A DNA stretch of 64,000 nt from assembly GCF_004000945.1 (NCBI RefSeq), contig NZ_BIMF01000012.1, positions 1-64,000 on the forward strand, given 5' to 3'. The notes beneath the pieces are model-generated. The model made no database searches. It was not told the DNA's origin and saw only the letters and a program-made list of their open reading frames with translations. The DNA is from Paenibacillus lautus NBRC 15380 (GTDB lineage Bacteria; Bacillota; Bacilli; Paenibacillales; Paenibacillaceae). A program made the position numbers and the translations under genes. Of the stretch, positions 45,534 to 53,768 are shown one piece after another. The stretch's first letter is position 1, and each line of letters starts with the position of its first letter.

Positions 45534-46565
45534 ATGAAGAAGGGAAAATGGATTCTGCTGCTTCTTGCTTGCGTCCTGCTGATGGTTGCGTCTGGATGCG
45601 GCACAAGCGGACAGAACAAGAAGACAGGTGCCGAAGGCGAAGACAGTCAGACTCCCGGGAAACTCCGTGACGTACAGCTGATGCTCGATTGGTCCGCCAA
45701 TACGAATCACACCGGCCTGTATGCAGCGAAGGAGCTTGGGTATTATGAGGAAGAAGGGCTTAATGTCCAGATCGTCCAGCCGGGAGCAGGCGGAACGGAT
45801 ACGCTGGTTGCATCCGGAAACGTGCCGTTCGGCATCAGCTATCAGGAAGGCGTAACGCTGGCCAGAACGCAAGGATTGCCGCTCGTTTCCATTGCAGCGA
45901 TCATTCAGCATAATACATCCGGCTTTGCCGCCCCCAAGGACAAAGGCATCGTGAAGGCAGGCGATTTTGAAGGAAAATCCTATGGAGGCTGGGGCTCGCC
46001 TGTGGAGGAAGCCGTCATGAAATCCATCATGGAGATTGATGGCGCCGATGTCAGCAAGGTGAATATGGTCAATATGGGCGATGCCGATTATTTTACGGCC
46101 GTGAAACGCGACATTGATTTTGCCTGGATCTTTTATGCTTGGACGGGGATTGAAGCCGAGCTTCGCAATGAGCCGCTTGACATGATTTATGTGAAGGACT
46201 ACTCGGAGCAGCTTGATTATTACACACCGGTGATCGTAACGAACGAGAAGCAGATCCAGGAGGACCCCGAGCTTGTCAAAGCGTTCATGCGGGCGACTTC
46301 AAAAGGATATGACTATGCGATTCAACATCCTGAAGATGCGGCAGCCCTGCTTACGAAGGCTGTTCCTGACTTGGATGCCGAACTGGTTCTCGCCAGCCAG
46401 AAATGGCTGAGCCCCCGTTATCAGGATGATGCATCCCGTTGGGGCGAGCAGAAAGCCGAAGTATGGTCGGGGTATGCCGACTGGATGTTTGAGCGCAAGC
46501 TGCTGGAGAAGGAACTTGACGCGGACCGCGCATTTACCAATGAATTTTTACCGGAGCAGCCATAA
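45534..46565 (+). CDS. thiY: Thiamine pyrimidine precursor-binding lipoprotein (ThiY/NMT1-like)
   Basis: A 343-residue lipoprotein (lipobox VASGC) of the NMT1/THI5-like binding-protein family, which captures formylaminopyrimidine or related thiamine precursors. The family pattern is LMLDWSANTNHTGLYAAKEL, followed by GYYEEEGLNVQIVQPG and GVTLARTQGLPLVSIAAI. It is first in the operon behind the TPP riboswitch, with YqgV-like, ThiX and ThiZ genes downstream, as in ThiXYZ transporters. GGAGAG precedes the start. Confidence 0.9.
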   Translation: MKKGKWILLLLACVLLMVASGCGTSGQNKKTGAEGEDSQTPGKLRDVQLMLDWSANTNHTGLYAAKELGYYEEEGLNVQIVQPGAGGTDTLVASGNVPFGISYQEGVTLARTQGLPLVSIAAIIQHNTSGFAAPKDKGIVKAGDFEGKSYGGWGSPVEEAVMKSIMEIDGADVSKVNMVNMGDADYFTAVKRDIDFAWIFYAWTGIEAELRNEPLDMIYVKDYSEQLDYYTPVIVTNEKQIQEDPELVKAFMRATSKGYDYAIQHPEDAAALLTKAVPDLDAELVLASQKWLSPRYQDDASRWGEQKAEVWSGYADWMFERKLLEKELDADRAFTNEFLPEQP

Positions 46566-46581
46566 GGTTATTTCTATTTAA

Positions 46582-46618
46582 GAAGAGAGACGGCCTTTGC
46601 AGCAGACCGCCTCTCTTC
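46582..46618 (+). repeat. Hairpin between thiY and the thiamine-binding protein gene
   Basis: GAAGAGAGACGG (46582-46593) pairs with CCGCCTCTCTTC (46607-46618) with one mismatch. There is no T-run, so it may be an RNA-stability element inside the operon and not a terminator. Confidence 0.5.
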
Positions 46619-46654
46619 CATTACAATATAGCTTGCACGAAAGGATGAGTTTAT

Positions 46655-46948
46655 ATGGCGAATACACTCTTAAGCATTCAAGTAATACCGAGAACGCCAA
46701 ACGGGGCCGACAGCATCCTTTATGTTGATGAAGCGATCAAGGTCATTCAGGAATCGGGCGTAAAATACGAGGTCCATGCACTCGAAACGACCATGGAAGG
46801 AGAGCTCTCCGAGCTGCTCAAGATCGTTGAGCGCATGCACGAGGCGCTGGTGAATGCGGGAAGTCCCAGCATCATATCCCAAGTCAAAATCGCGCATCAT
46901 ACGACCGGCATCAGCATGGATAAGCTGACTGAGAAATACCGTCCATGA
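46655..46948 (+). CDS. Thiamine-binding protein, MTH1187/YkoF-like (YqgV)
   Basis: A 97-residue single-domain protein of the MTH1187/YqgV family (LLSIQVIPRTP, VKYEVHALETTMEGELSELL), related to the thiamine-binding YkoF. Placed between the binding protein and permease of a TPP-controlled transporter, it may hold thiamine or its pyrimidine in the cytoplasm. It has GAAAGGA upstream and its stop overlaps the permease start as ATGA. Confidence 0.85.
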   Translation: MANTLLSIQVIPRTPNGADSILYVDEAIKVIQESGVKYEVHALETTMEGELSELLKIVERMHEALVNAGSPSIISQVKIAHHTTGISMDKLTEKYRP

Positions 46949-47700
46949 AAAGCTGGTGGAGTTCGGTTTGGCCGCCCGTTGTGGCGGTCCTCTTCTTTTT
47001 GATGGTATGGCAGGCCGCAGTATCCGTATTCGACATTGAACCCTTTATTTTGCCTGCGCCGACGGCCATCGGGCATGAGGCCGTTACCGGAGCTTCCGGT
47101 CTCTTCCAGCATACAGCGGCCACCCTGCAATTAACCCTGATCGGATTTATGATCGGCACGGCGATCGGTCTTGTCATCTCGCTGGCTCTGCACATGGTGC
47201 CTTTTCTCAAAACCGCCCTTTATCCGCTTCTTATTCTTAGCCAGAATGTACCGACCATCGCCCTTGCCCCGCTTCTCATGATTTGGTTCGGCTTCGGGAT
47301 GCTGCCCAAGGTTATCGTGATTACGCTGGTCTGCTTCTTCCCTGTCGCTGTTGCGGCCTTGGACGGACTCGCACGTACTGACCGCACCATGATGAATTAT
47401 ATGCAGATGGCGGGGGCTACCTCGTGGCAAATTTTCACCAAGCTGGAGCTGCCGCATGCCCTTCCCTCCATCTTCTCCGGGATTCGAATTGCGGCCACCT
47501 ATTCGGTCATGGGTGCGGTGATCGGGGAATGGATCGGCTCGGACCAGGGAATCGGCTACTACATGATGCTGCAAAAATCCGGCTACCGCACGGACCGGGT
47601 GTTTGTTGCCATCCTGGTCATCGTCCTGCTCAGCCTGCTGATGGTGCTGCTGATTACCCTGCTGGAGAAGCGGCTGATCCGCTGGACTCGAAAAGGTTAA
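46945..47700 (+). CDS. thiX: Thiamine precursor ABC transporter permease (ThiX-like)
   Basis: A 251-residue permease of the SsuC/TauC/ThiX type with six predicted helices. The ATPase-docking loop is seen at DRTMMNYMQMAGATSWQIFT, followed by KLELPHALPSIFSGIRIAAT. It is coupled by a four-base overlap to the upstream YqgV-like gene and works with the ThiY-like and ThiZ-like proteins. Confidence 0.9.
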   Translation: MKSWWSSVWPPVVAVLFFLMVWQAAVSVFDIEPFILPAPTAIGHEAVTGASGLFQHTAATLQLTLIGFMIGTAIGLVISLALHMVPFLKTALYPLLILSQNVPTIALAPLLMIWFGFGMLPKVIVITLVCFFPVAVAALDGLARTDRTMMNYMQMAGATSWQIFTKLELPHALPSIFSGIRIAATYSVMGAVIGEWIGSDQGIGYYMMLQKSGYRTDRVFVAILVIVLLSLLMVLLITLLEKRLIRWTRKG

Positions 47701-47754
47701 AACCATTGTGAATGGACATTTTCTAACAGAAATAAAAGGAGGCTGTTTTGCGAT

Positions 47755-48588
47755 ATGACACATCAAGTATCCCTGTCGGATCATAACAGGCTTGGCCGAT
47801 CCTCTGCAGCGGTCCCGCCAGCGCCTGCCCTTGAGGTTCGCAGCCTTCGAAAAACCTTCCGTGAACGGCGCAGCGAAGTGCATGTGCTGGATGATCTTTC
47901 GCTCCAGGTGCAGCCCGGGGAATTCGTCTCCTTGATCGGTCCTTCAGGCAGCGGAAAGAGCACGCTCTTCCATATCATCGGGGGGTTAACGGCTCCGGAT
48001 GCGGGCTCCGTTCTCATGGATGGTCAGGACGTGACCGGGGAAAAAGGCCGCATCGCCTATATGCCTCAACAGCCGGCACTCTTCCCTTGGCGTACGGTGG
48101 AGGACAACGTGCTCCTTCCCGAGGAGCTGAGGGGCACCTCGAAAGCCGCTGCCAGGGAACATGCCCGCAGATGGATGGAACGGGCCGGTCTCTCCGGCTT
48201 CGAAAAAGCGTATCCGCACACCCTTTCAGGCGGAATGCAGCAGCGGGCGGCTTTTCTGCGCGCACTGATGAGTCCACAGGAAGTCATGTGCCTGGACGAA
48301 CCGTTCAGCGCATTGGATGCGCTGACGCGCAGCGATATGCAGCGCTGGCTGCTCGATATCTGGGAGGATACGCGCCGTTCGGTGCTGATGATCACCCATC
48401 ATATCGAGGAGGCGCTGCTCCTCTCGGACAGCATCTATATCCTGTCGGCACGGCCCGGAACCATCTTGAAAAGGGTAGAAGTCCCTTTTTCCCGTCCACG
48501 CCGGGAAAACATCCTGATGGATCCGTCCTTCATTGCATTAAAAACCGAAATTTCCGCCATCATGCGGGAAGAACAGCACAAACGCTGA
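47755..48588 (+). CDS. thiZ: Thiamine precursor ABC transporter ATPase (ThiZ-like)
   Basis: A 277-residue ATPase. Walker A is GPSGSGKST, the signature LSGGMQQR, Walker B VMCLDEPFSALD, and the H-loop lies in LMITHHIEEA. The chain has an N-terminal extension of about 25 residues before the ATPase fold (LEVRSLRKTF), but the ATG is preceded by AGGAGG at a distance that allows it. It completes the ThiXYZ-type importer. Confidence 0.9.
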   Translation: MTHQVSLSDHNRLGRSSAAVPPAPALEVRSLRKTFRERRSEVHVLDDLSLQVQPGEFVSLIGPSGSGKSTLFHIIGGLTAPDAGSVLMDGQDVTGEKGRIAYMPQQPALFPWRTVEDNVLLPEELRGTSKAAAREHARRWMERAGLSGFEKAYPHTLSGGMQQRAAFLRALMSPQEVMCLDEPFSALDALTRSDMQRWLLDIWEDTRRSVLMITHHIEEALLLSDSIYILSARPGTILKRVEVPFSRPRRENILMDPSFIALKTEISAIMREEQHKR

Positions 48589-48667
48589 CCGATGAAGGCC
48601 AGCGGAATACATACATCCATGATCAGCAAAACGCTTCATGGAAGCTTACAAGCGAGGTTATGTAACG

Positions 48668-49483
48668 ATGAAATCATTCATGCAGCGTGAAGCGGATTTC
48701 CCACTGATGGACACTCATATTCATCTGGATAGTTATTCGTTATCCGATCAACAAGCGATTCTCGCGGATATCCGCCATCATGAGGTTCAATCCGTCATCT
48801 CCGTCTCCATGCATCTGGCTTCCTGCAAGCGAAACCTGGAGCTGGCCAGGCAGTACGGACCGATGGTGCGGCCAGCTTTCGGTTATCATCCGGAGCAGCC
48901 CCTCCCTTCCTCTGACGAAATCGAAGAACTGCTGGATTGGATGGCAGAGCATGCCGATAAGATGGTTGCCGTAGGAGAGGTGGGTCTCCCCTATTACGCC
49001 AGGCTGGAGGCTGAATCGGAGGGCCGTCCCTGGGATAACCGTCCTTACGCCGATCTGCTGGAACAATTTATAGCATTTGCTAAAAAGCATCATAAACCGG
49101 TCATTCTGCACGCTGTATATGAAGATGCGGATATCGCATGTGATTTGCTCGAAAAATACGGCGTTACTCGTGCCCATTTTCATTGGTTCAAGGGCTCACG
49201 CGACACCTTGCAGCGGATGGCGGGTAACGGATACTTTATTTCCTTTACGCCTGACATCCTCTATGAGGAAGAAATTCGTGATATGGCATGTAGATATCCG
49301 GATCATCTCGTCATGACCGAAACCGATGGTCCTTGGCCGTTCGAGGGTCCGTTCACCGGACAGATGACCCATCCACGGATGACGGCTTCTGTGGCTGCGG
49401 CATGGGCTGAGCTTCAGGGGTTGTCCATATCCGAGGCCCGCAGGATTTTGTATGAGAACGCCGCGAGACTTTACGATCTATAA
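48668..49483 (+). CDS. TatD-family metal-dependent hydrolase
   Basis: About 271 residues with an amidohydrolase TIM barrel. Metal ligands are seen in DTHIHLDSY, VAVGEVGLPYYARLE, KPVILHAVYEDA, RAHFHWFKGS and MTETDGPWP. TatD proteins include 3'-5' DNases, but this divergent form could act on another substrate. I use ATG 48668, 11 bases after GAGG; an upstream ATG at 48638 has no ribosome binding site. It follows thiZ by about 80 bases and could be in the same transcript. Confidence 0.82.
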   Translation: MKSFMQREADFPLMDTHIHLDSYSLSDQQAILADIRHHEVQSVISVSMHLASCKRNLELARQYGPMVRPAFGYHPEQPLPSSDEIEELLDWMAEHADKMVAVGEVGLPYYARLEAESEGRPWDNRPYADLLEQFIAFAKKHHKPVILHAVYEDADIACDLLEKYGVTRAHFHWFKGSRDTLQRMAGNGYFISFTPDILYEEEIRDMACRYPDHLVMTETDGPWPFEGPFTGQMTHPRMTASVAAAWAELQGLSISEARRILYENAARLYDL

Positions 49484-49514
49484 AAAGAATCTACATTCAG
49501 CTCAAGTCGGTTGT

Positions 49515-49691
49515 TTACGCAATCGGCTTGTTCTCTTTAAGAAATCGGTTATATTGATTAATCAACTCATCGAGCACGATTGATTGTCTGAGGACTTTGG
49601 GATGATTAAAATCACGATACCGCTGCTTCATCTTATGAAGCTTATGCCGTTCTTGCTCGATATTAAACTTTATGCCTTCCTTCGTTTCCAT
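49515..49691 (-). CDS. Spo0E-like aspartyl-phosphate phosphatase
   Basis: About 58 residues. The family signature is visible in VLRQSIVLDELINQYNRFL (the SxxLDxLI motif) after an N-terminal amphipathic helix (IEQERHKLHKMKQRYRDF). Such proteins dephosphorylate Spo0A-P and delay sporulation. The ATG at 49691 lies 9 bases after GGAGG; the ATG at 49712 falls in front of that site and is unlikely to be used. Confidence 0.87.
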   Translation of the reverse strand: METKEGIKFNIEQERHKLHKMKQRYRDFNHPKVLRQSIVLDELINQYNRFLKENKPIA

Positions 49692-49806
49692 GACTTTAAA
49701 TCCTCCCCTCATGTAATATTTTATGCTTTAATGTAAAATTATAGGATGTTTAATATTAGACATCAGAAATATAACATGGAGGGGCTATTTCTGTTATTCA
49801 CGCCAA

Positions 49807-49840
49807 AAAACCACAATGCAAGCTGCAGCATTGTGGTTTT
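49807..49840. terminator. Terminator of the LplABC-type operon
   Basis: AAAACCACAATGC (49807-49819) pairs perfectly with GCATTGTGGTTTT (49828-49840); T-rich on the minus strand. Confidence 0.83.
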
Positions 49841-49851
49841 GGATTCCATTA

Positions 49852-49890
49852 TTTAACGTACTTATTTAACGTACCTATTTAACATACTTC
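49852..49890 (-). repeat. Three tandem 13-14-bp repeats across the stop codon
   Basis: Read on the minus strand, TATGTTAAATAGG, TACGTTAAATAAG and TACGTTAAATAATG follow each other. The first copy holds the last codons and stop of the solute-binding protein gene. This is a small local tandem duplication. Confidence 0.6.
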
Positions 49891-51425
49891 TCCTGATATG
49901 CCTTTGACATCTCGTCTGTAATTTCCTTCATCTTCGGATCACTCTTGATCGTTTCGATCAGTTTATCGTACGATTCAACCGGTTCTTTGCCCGTGATGAC
50001 CATGACCCGCATATCCTCCACTTTCTTGGAAAGCTCGGGATAGTATTTGTTATAGGCTTCCGAATACAGCTCTCCCGAAGGATTCGGAACCTTGACCGTC
50101 TTACGCTCTGTGACGATCTCTACGTTCCGTTCATATACTTCATCCGGCATCCCTACCGCGCTGATGGCCATATCGTCGCTGACGAGGTGAATCATATTGT
50201 TCAAGTTGCCGTCACCCGTCTTATCTACAGCGGCCTGCGGGGTTGCAACCTTCTTCCCGTTCTCCACATTGTAATGGACACCTTCGATTCCGTAGGTCAG
50301 CATTTCATTGCCTTCTTGACTATAACCGTAATCGAAAAACTCGAGGATTTTCTTCACTTTCGCCTCCGGCACTTTCTTCGGAATCAGGTACACGCCATAG
50401 TACGGCGATCCTGAAGGCGTATACTTCACCCCGTTAGCATTCTCCAAGTAAGCAAGCGGCATCAGATCCGCCTTGGGGTCAACGCCTTTCACGGATTCGC
50501 CGGTCACCCAGGCATGGTTCATGGACATGCCCCCTACCCCTGCCTTGGCGCTTCGCATCGTATCCATCACCTGCGAGAACTTCATGATAGTGAAGTCTTT
50601 GGGGAACAGGCCCTCGTCATAAGCCTTTTTAATCCACAACATGGCCTCCCTTGACTCGTCCGATGTCATAATCGGAGTCAGGGTATTATCGGGTTGAAGC
50701 TTCCAAGACCCTTGCGTTTCATTAAATATATTATAAATATAAGCGAGAGCCCCCGGATTTGCGGCATATGGAATCTCATCGGCCTGTCCGTTACCATTCG
50801 GATCCTGTTCTTTAAAAGCCTTTAACACGTTATGGAACTCATCCAGCGTTTTGGGTGTTTCCAGCTGAAGGGCATCCAGCCAGTCCTTGCGGATCATCGG
50901 GAAGACGCCGCCGCCATAGCTGGGATAATAACGAGGAATGACGATGTTCTTGCCATCCATCTTGGTGATTTCCCACATTTCCTTCAGTTCTTCGCGGTTC
51001 AAATTCGGGTAGTCTTTAAGAAACGGCGTCAGATCCCAGAAGACTCCCTGCTTCAGCATTTTCTGCAGCTGCGGGTTCTGCATCGTTTCCACGAAAGTAA
51101 CCTCTGGAAGATCGCCGGATGCCAGCATGACATTGATCTTCTCTTCGGCCGTGGACGGCGACAGCCACGTAATATTCAGCTTGGTGTTGGTGCGTTTCTC
51201 AAGCTCTTTCCATAGTGCATTGGTATTGTCTATGAATTCGGTGGCATAATTCAGGGTCTGTATCGTAATGCTTGTAGGTTCACTGCTGTCTGTTCCGCCT
51301 TCGTTATCGCCAGGTGCACTTCCTTCTCGGCTGCCGCATGCGCTAAGCAAGAGCGAACTTGCCAAGAGCAGCACCCCCGACATTTTTAAAAACGACTTGC
51401 CCGGCTTTGTTTCCATTTTTCTCAT
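49875..51425 (-). CDS. Extracellular solute-binding lipoprotein (LplA-like)
   Basis: About 516 residues, a large oligosaccharide-binding lipoprotein with lipobox LLLSAC. Family-type motifs include LNITWLSPSTAEEKINVMLA, SGDLPEVTFVETMQNPQL, KDWLDALQLETPKTLDEFHN and DPNGNGQADEIPYAAN. It belongs with the two permeases encoded upstream in the operon; no ATPase is linked, as is usual when a shared MsmK-type ATPase serves several transporters. GGGAGG precedes the ATG at 51425. Confidence 0.9.
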   Translation of the reverse strand: MRKMETKPGKSFLKMSGVLLLASSLLLSACGSREGSAPGDNEGGTDSSEPTSITIQTLNYATEFIDNTNALWKELEKRTNTKLNITWLSPSTAEEKINVMLASGDLPEVTFVETMQNPQLQKMLKQGVFWDLTPFLKDYPNLNREELKEMWEITKMDGKNIVIPRYYPSYGGGVFPMIRKDWLDALQLETPKTLDEFHNVLKAFKEQDPNGNGQADEIPYAANPGALAYIYNIFNETQGSWKLQPDNTLTPIMTSDESREAMLWIKKAYDEGLFPKDFTIMKFSQVMDTMRSAKAGVGGMSMNHAWVTGESVKGVDPKADLMPLAYLENANGVKYTPSGSPYYGVYLIPKKVPEAKVKKILEFFDYGYSQEGNEMLTYGIEGVHYNVENGKKVATPQAAVDKTGDGNLNNMIHLVSDDMAISAVGMPDEVYERNVEIVTERKTVKVPNPSGELYSEAYNKYYPELSKKVEDMRVMVITGKEPVESYDKLIETIKSDPKMKEITDEMSKAYQEKYVK

Positions 51426-51494
51426 AATTAGACCTCCCTTATAATGATACATCTCGCCTGACTGATCATGATGGCAGATAGACCGTATATCGAT

Positions 51495-52379
51495 TCATTC
51501 CTTGACAGAGCCTACCATCGCTCCTTTGGCGAAGTGCTTCTGCAGGAATGGATACACTAACATGATAGGAACGGTTGCAATAACGACCGCCGCCATCTTC
51601 AACGTTTCCGTTGGAACGGGACGGTTCACTTGGAAGGCGAATCCGCCGCCGCTCCCCGATCCCATCGTCGTTGGATCCACAAGCATATTTTGCAGCAATA
51701 CTTGCAGCGGCCACATCTTCTGGTCGTTAATAAACATCAGTGCGTTGAAGTACGTATTCCAATAGCCGACCGCAAAGAACAATCCGAAAGCCACCAGCGC
51801 CGGCAGCGACAACGGCAGAATGATTCGCCAGAATACGCCGATATCATTGGAGCCGTCGATCATCGCGGCTTCCTCCAGACTGTCCGGAATGCTGTCGAAG
51901 AATCCCTTCATGAGCAGCACATACCACGCGCTGGTCAAGCTGGGCAGGATCAGCGACCAGACGCTGTCAATGAGTCCCACATTTCGGACGACCAGATACA
52001 GCGGAACCAGCCCCGGTGTGAAGAGAAAGGTGATTAACACCATAATCATGATCCCCTTGCGAAACCGAAGGCGTTTGCGGGACACCGCGTAAGCCATGCC
52101 CCCGGTAACGAGCAGACTGAGCAGCGTGCCGACCGTGGCCAGGAACACGCTCACGGAAATCGAGGTGACAAACAATCCGTTGGAGAGCAAATGCTTATAA
52201 GCATCCAGCGTCCAAACCCGCGGCCATAATATCAAGCTTCGTTGATAATACTCCACCGGATCGGTAAACGACAAAATAACGGTATAATAAATCGGAAATA
52301 TCGTTGCCAAACCAATGATCAGCAGCAGTCCGTTATTCACAAGCCCGAACAGCCTGGTTTTCCATCCTTTCTCATGCAT
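51495..52379 (-). CDS. Carbohydrate ABC transporter permease (LplC-like)
   Basis: A 294-residue permease with six helices. The docking loop is SLEEAAMIDGSNDIGVFWRI. It carries the C-terminal hallmark of LplC/YtcP-type subunits, and the frame is intact. AAGGAGGAG precedes the ATG, 30 bases downstream of the LplB-like gene. It pairs with LplB-like to form the channel of an oligosaccharide importer. Confidence 0.92.
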   Translation of the reverse strand: MHEKGWKTRLFGLVNNGLLLIIGLATIFPIYYTVILSFTDPVEYYQRSLILWPRVWTLDAYKHLLSNGLFVTSISVSVFLATVGTLLSLLVTGGMAYAVSRKRLRFRKGIMIMVLITFLFTPGLVPLYLVVRNVGLIDSVWSLILPSLTSAWYVLLMKGFFDSIPDSLEEAAMIDGSNDIGVFWRIILPLSLPALVAFGLFFAVGYWNTYFNALMFINDQKMWPLQVLLQNMLVDPTTMGSGSGGGFAFQVNRPVPTETLKMAAVVIATVPIMLVYPFLQKHFAKGAMVGSVKE

Positions 52380-52409
52380 GTTTTACTCCTCCTTGTCTTC
52401 GCCCATCCA

Positions 52410-53390
52410 TTAGTACAAGCTTTCTTGACCGTACCGCCTCGCCAACCGGTTGGCCGTGACCACCAGAATGACGCCGACAATCGATTTGAATAATCCGATG
52501 GCCGTACTGTAGCTGAACTCTCCCTGCCGAATCCCTACCCGGTATACATAGGTATCGAACACTTCGGCTACATTGGTAACAGGTGCATTCATCATCAGAT
52601 AAATCTGTTCGAATCCCGTATCCAGAATCGTTCCCAGACGGAGGATCAACAGAATCAGGATCACGTTGCGCATCGCGGGCAGGGTAATATGCCACATCCG
52701 TCTCATACGGCCCGCACCGTCCATGACGGCTGCTTCATATAATTGCGGGTCCACTCCGGCGATGGCCGCGAGAAAGATGATGGTTCCCCAGCCGACTTCC
52801 TTCCAGATGGATTGTCCCGTCAGCATACCCCAGAAGTAGTTCGGGTTGGAGAGAATATCGATCGTCTCCCAATCCATGGAGATAAGCCACTTATTAAACA
52901 AGCCCTCCGATTGCGAAAACATAAGGTAGGTCAGGCCGTAGATCAATACCCAGGATAAAAAGTGGGGGATATACACCAGGGATTGAATGGTCCGCTTATA
53001 GAAGGAGCTTCGCACTTCATTCAGCATCAAAGATAAAATGATCGGTGCAGGGAAAAAGAAAATCAAGCTTAGAAAGCTGATCGCCAGCGTATTGCGCAGC
53101 AGCATCCAGAAATCATCGTTGGAGAAAAACCTGGTGAAATGCTCGAACCCAACCCAGGGGCTTCCGAACACCCCAAAGTATGGAGAATACTCCTGGAAGG
53201 CAATCACGAGATTTGTAATCGGAATATATTTGAAAATGATAAAAAAGATCAGTCCCGGCAAGGCCAGCACGTACAAATACTTGTCGCGCACAACATCCGA
53301 CCATATCCGCCCCCACTTCGTTTTGGACTTCACGCTTATGGGGGGGCTCCCGTTTCCTTTTGCCGACTGAACGGTTTCTTGTGCTTTCAT
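52410..53390 (-). CDS. Carbohydrate ABC transporter permease (LplB-like)
   Basis: A 326-residue permease. The docking loop is QLYEAAVMDGAGRMRRMWHI. The first helix is YVLALPGLIFFIIFKYIPIT. The ATG at 53390 follows GAGGGAG; the frame runs 87 codons upstream without a start signal. It is the first gene of the operon and lies about 65 bases downstream of a good cre site, so the transporter should be under carbon catabolite control. Confidence 0.91.
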   Translation of the reverse strand: MKAQETVQSAKGNGSPPISVKSKTKWGRIWSDVVRDKYLYVLALPGLIFFIIFKYIPITNLVIAFQEYSPYFGVFGSPWVGFEHFTRFFSNDDFWMLLRNTLAISFLSLIFFFPAPIILSLMLNEVRSSFYKRTIQSLVYIPHFLSWVLIYGLTYLMFSQSEGLFNKWLISMDWETIDILSNPNYFWGMLTGQSIWKEVGWGTIIFLAAIAGVDPQLYEAAVMDGAGRMRRMWHITLPAMRNVILILLILRLGTILDTGFEQIYLMMNAPVTNVAEVFDTYVYRVGIRQGEFSYSTAIGLFKSIVGVILVVTANRLARRYGQESLY

Positions 53391-53768
53391 CGATACTCCC
53401 TCACTTTCAGCCTTGTCATCTCGTTCAACATACCGTTCACGGAATGTAGTCCTAATGTAAACGGTTGCAACATTCCCTGCAATTCCACTTTTTTTCCGCC
53501 GACTCAATCCCCTGTCCGTTCGCTGCACAACACAGGGAAATGCTTGGGTCTCTAAGGTATTGAGGAACCTTTCGTTTCCTTGCATTGCACTTTTTTTCCA
53601 CGGCGAATGAACGTCGGATTCGGTTAATCGATAACGTTGACCCAACCTCAATTGGGAAGATATGATCTTTTCAACTCATCCACTCTTTCGCTATGATAGT
53701 ATGTAATCATTTACCGGCTCGTTTCGATCAAGCCTTTGATTTGTTTATGCCAACAGGGGGTTAAAGTA
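53391..53768. promoter_or_regulatory. Divergent control region: cre site and paired direct repeats
   Basis: A cre sequence lies at 53455-53470 (ATGTAAACGGTTGCAA, 15 of 16 to WTGNNARCGNWWWCAW). Two related direct repeats of about 30 bp lie at 53473-53502 and 53576-53606; both contain ACTTTTTTTCC and start TTCC-TGCA. AraC regulators bind direct repeats, so these are candidate sites for the membrane AraC protein encoded divergently. No gene is seen here. Confidence 0.5.

Noticed and set aside
53391..53651. 87-residue N-terminal extension of the LplB-like permease
   Set aside because: It covers the cre site and promoter region; GAGGGAG at the 53390 ATG marks the true start.
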